Source: Candidatus Gastranaerophilales bacterium (GTDB lineage Bacteria; Cyanobacteriota; Vampirovibrionia; Gastranaerophilales; Gastranaerophilaceae). Taken from it: a stretch of DNA of 64,000 nucleotides. The notes beneath the pieces were generated by a model. The model did no database searches and was not told where the DNA came from. It was given only the letters and a program-made list of their open reading frames with translations. A program made the translations under genes and the position numbers. Below are positions 63,655-64,000 of this stretch, in pieces; within the stretch, counting starts at the first letter, position 1, and every line of letters begins with the position of its first letter. The stretch lies in NCBI GenBank assembly GCA_944325575.1, contig CALVAR010000002.1, forward strand, positions 1-64,000, read 5' to 3'.

Positions 63655-64000
63655 ATGGATAAAAAGAAAATTTTATATTTTTGTTTGCTTGGAATGATTT
63701 TTATTGCAGCATTTGTCCTGCGTATTTATAATATCGAATATTCCAGATTGTGGATAGATGAGCTGTATTGTTTTGATATAGCGAATAAAAGCGGTGTAGC
63801 GGAAATTTTGAAAACGGTTCTTTCTTCTGATTTGCATGCACCGGTGTTTTTTATTATTTTGCATTATTGGATAAAAATTTTTTCCGCATCTGATAAAATG
63901 ATGCTTATGCTGACGGTTTTGGCATCTTGGGGAAGCGTAATAGCCGGATATTTCGCAGGTGCAAAATTGTTTAATAAAAAAACAGGTGTTATTTTTTCCA
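63655..64000 (+). CDS. ArnT/PMT-like membrane glycosyltransferase (partial)
   Basis: The N-terminal 115 residues of a membrane protein cut by the window edge. One membrane helix (about residues 5-25) is followed by the loop YSRLWIDELYCFDIA, in which LWxDE is the catalytic-loop pattern of GT-C glycosyltransferases (ArnT, PMT and related). Then come DLHAPVFFIILHYW, the second conserved part of that loop, and further hydrophobic helices. They transfer a sugar from a lipid-linked donor to lipid or protein outside the membrane. No specific substrate can be named. A weak AG-rich ribosome-binding region precedes the ATG. Confidence 0.78.
   Translation, partial: MDKKKILYFCLLGMIFIAAFVLRIYNIEYSRLWIDELYCFDIANKSGVAEILKTVLSSDLHAPVFFIILHYWIKIFSASDKMMLMLTVLASWGSVIAGYFAGAKLFNKKTGVIFS

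Overview
The window comes from a low-GC bacterial chromosome with standard genetic code, mostly AGGAG-type ribosome-binding sites and short operons on both strands. The gene mix is that of a diderm (KDO-8-phosphate synthase, type IV pilus motor PilT, pseudopilin, heptosyltransferase-like GT9) carrying some genes more usual in Gram-positives (7TM-HD PgpH, DgkA, GatD-like amidotransferase, TrmFO, AddAB-like repair) and two families familiar from cyanobacteria and plastids (a DUF3326 protein and a Ski2-like helicase). This fits the non-photosynthetic cyanobacterial sister group (Vampirovibrionia/Melainabacteria, probably gut Gastranaerophilales). That placement is inferred from gene content, not from a marker tree.

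Layout. 1-800: tRNA-Arg(CCG) embedded in 104-bp fold-back repeats built from pieces of the tRNA. 800-18,000: housekeeping genes (HIT, TPR, pseudopilin, DUF3326, HD-GYP, trmFO, nucleoside transporter, tlyA, phosphoesterase, mnmG, kdsA, pilT, recA). 18,995-19,266: a 216-bp imperfect palindrome. 19,270-25,800: GNAT, GT9, and a nuclease/helicase pair resembling a reduced AddAB. 25,800-27,060: rplJ-rplL behind an L10 leader RNA. 27,100-30,900: MFS transporter and purH, with small lineage-type proteins. 30,960-31,900: tRNA-Arg(ACG) with two 231-bp direct repeats and a mosaic of palindromes. 31,900-38,700: unknown proteins, CreD-like, DUF4870-like, YbaK, Ski2-like helicase. 38,900-42,100: pgpH-ybeY-dgkA. 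42,200-45,300: a 1020-residue Clp-N / degenerate AAA / M41 peptidase chimera. 45,286-45,770: an FlhA C-terminal remnant. 45,900-52,040: enolase, a radical SAM protein, small regulators, a LysM protein, GatD-like. 52,100-55,740: an envelope or glycan operon (YINPGSGS protein, methyltransferase, sulfatase-like protein, Rossmann protein). 55,770-56,420: tRNA-Lys(CTT) with repeats and palindromes. 56,500-64,000: EamA transporter, SF2 helicase, YjbR-EVE protein, MarR with its MBL-fold target and two clear operators, and a partial ArnT-like glycosyltransferase.

Three themes stand out. First, six otherwise unrelated proteins carry a short motif, [IVP][SA]F[GKR], usually within the first 17 residues, which may be a lineage-specific targeting tag. 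Second, all three tRNA genes sit among partial tRNA copies and nested palindromes that look like a home-grown repeat system. Third, the Clp-N/AAA/M41 chimera keeps its protease zinc site while both AAA modules appear to have lost their ATPase motifs.
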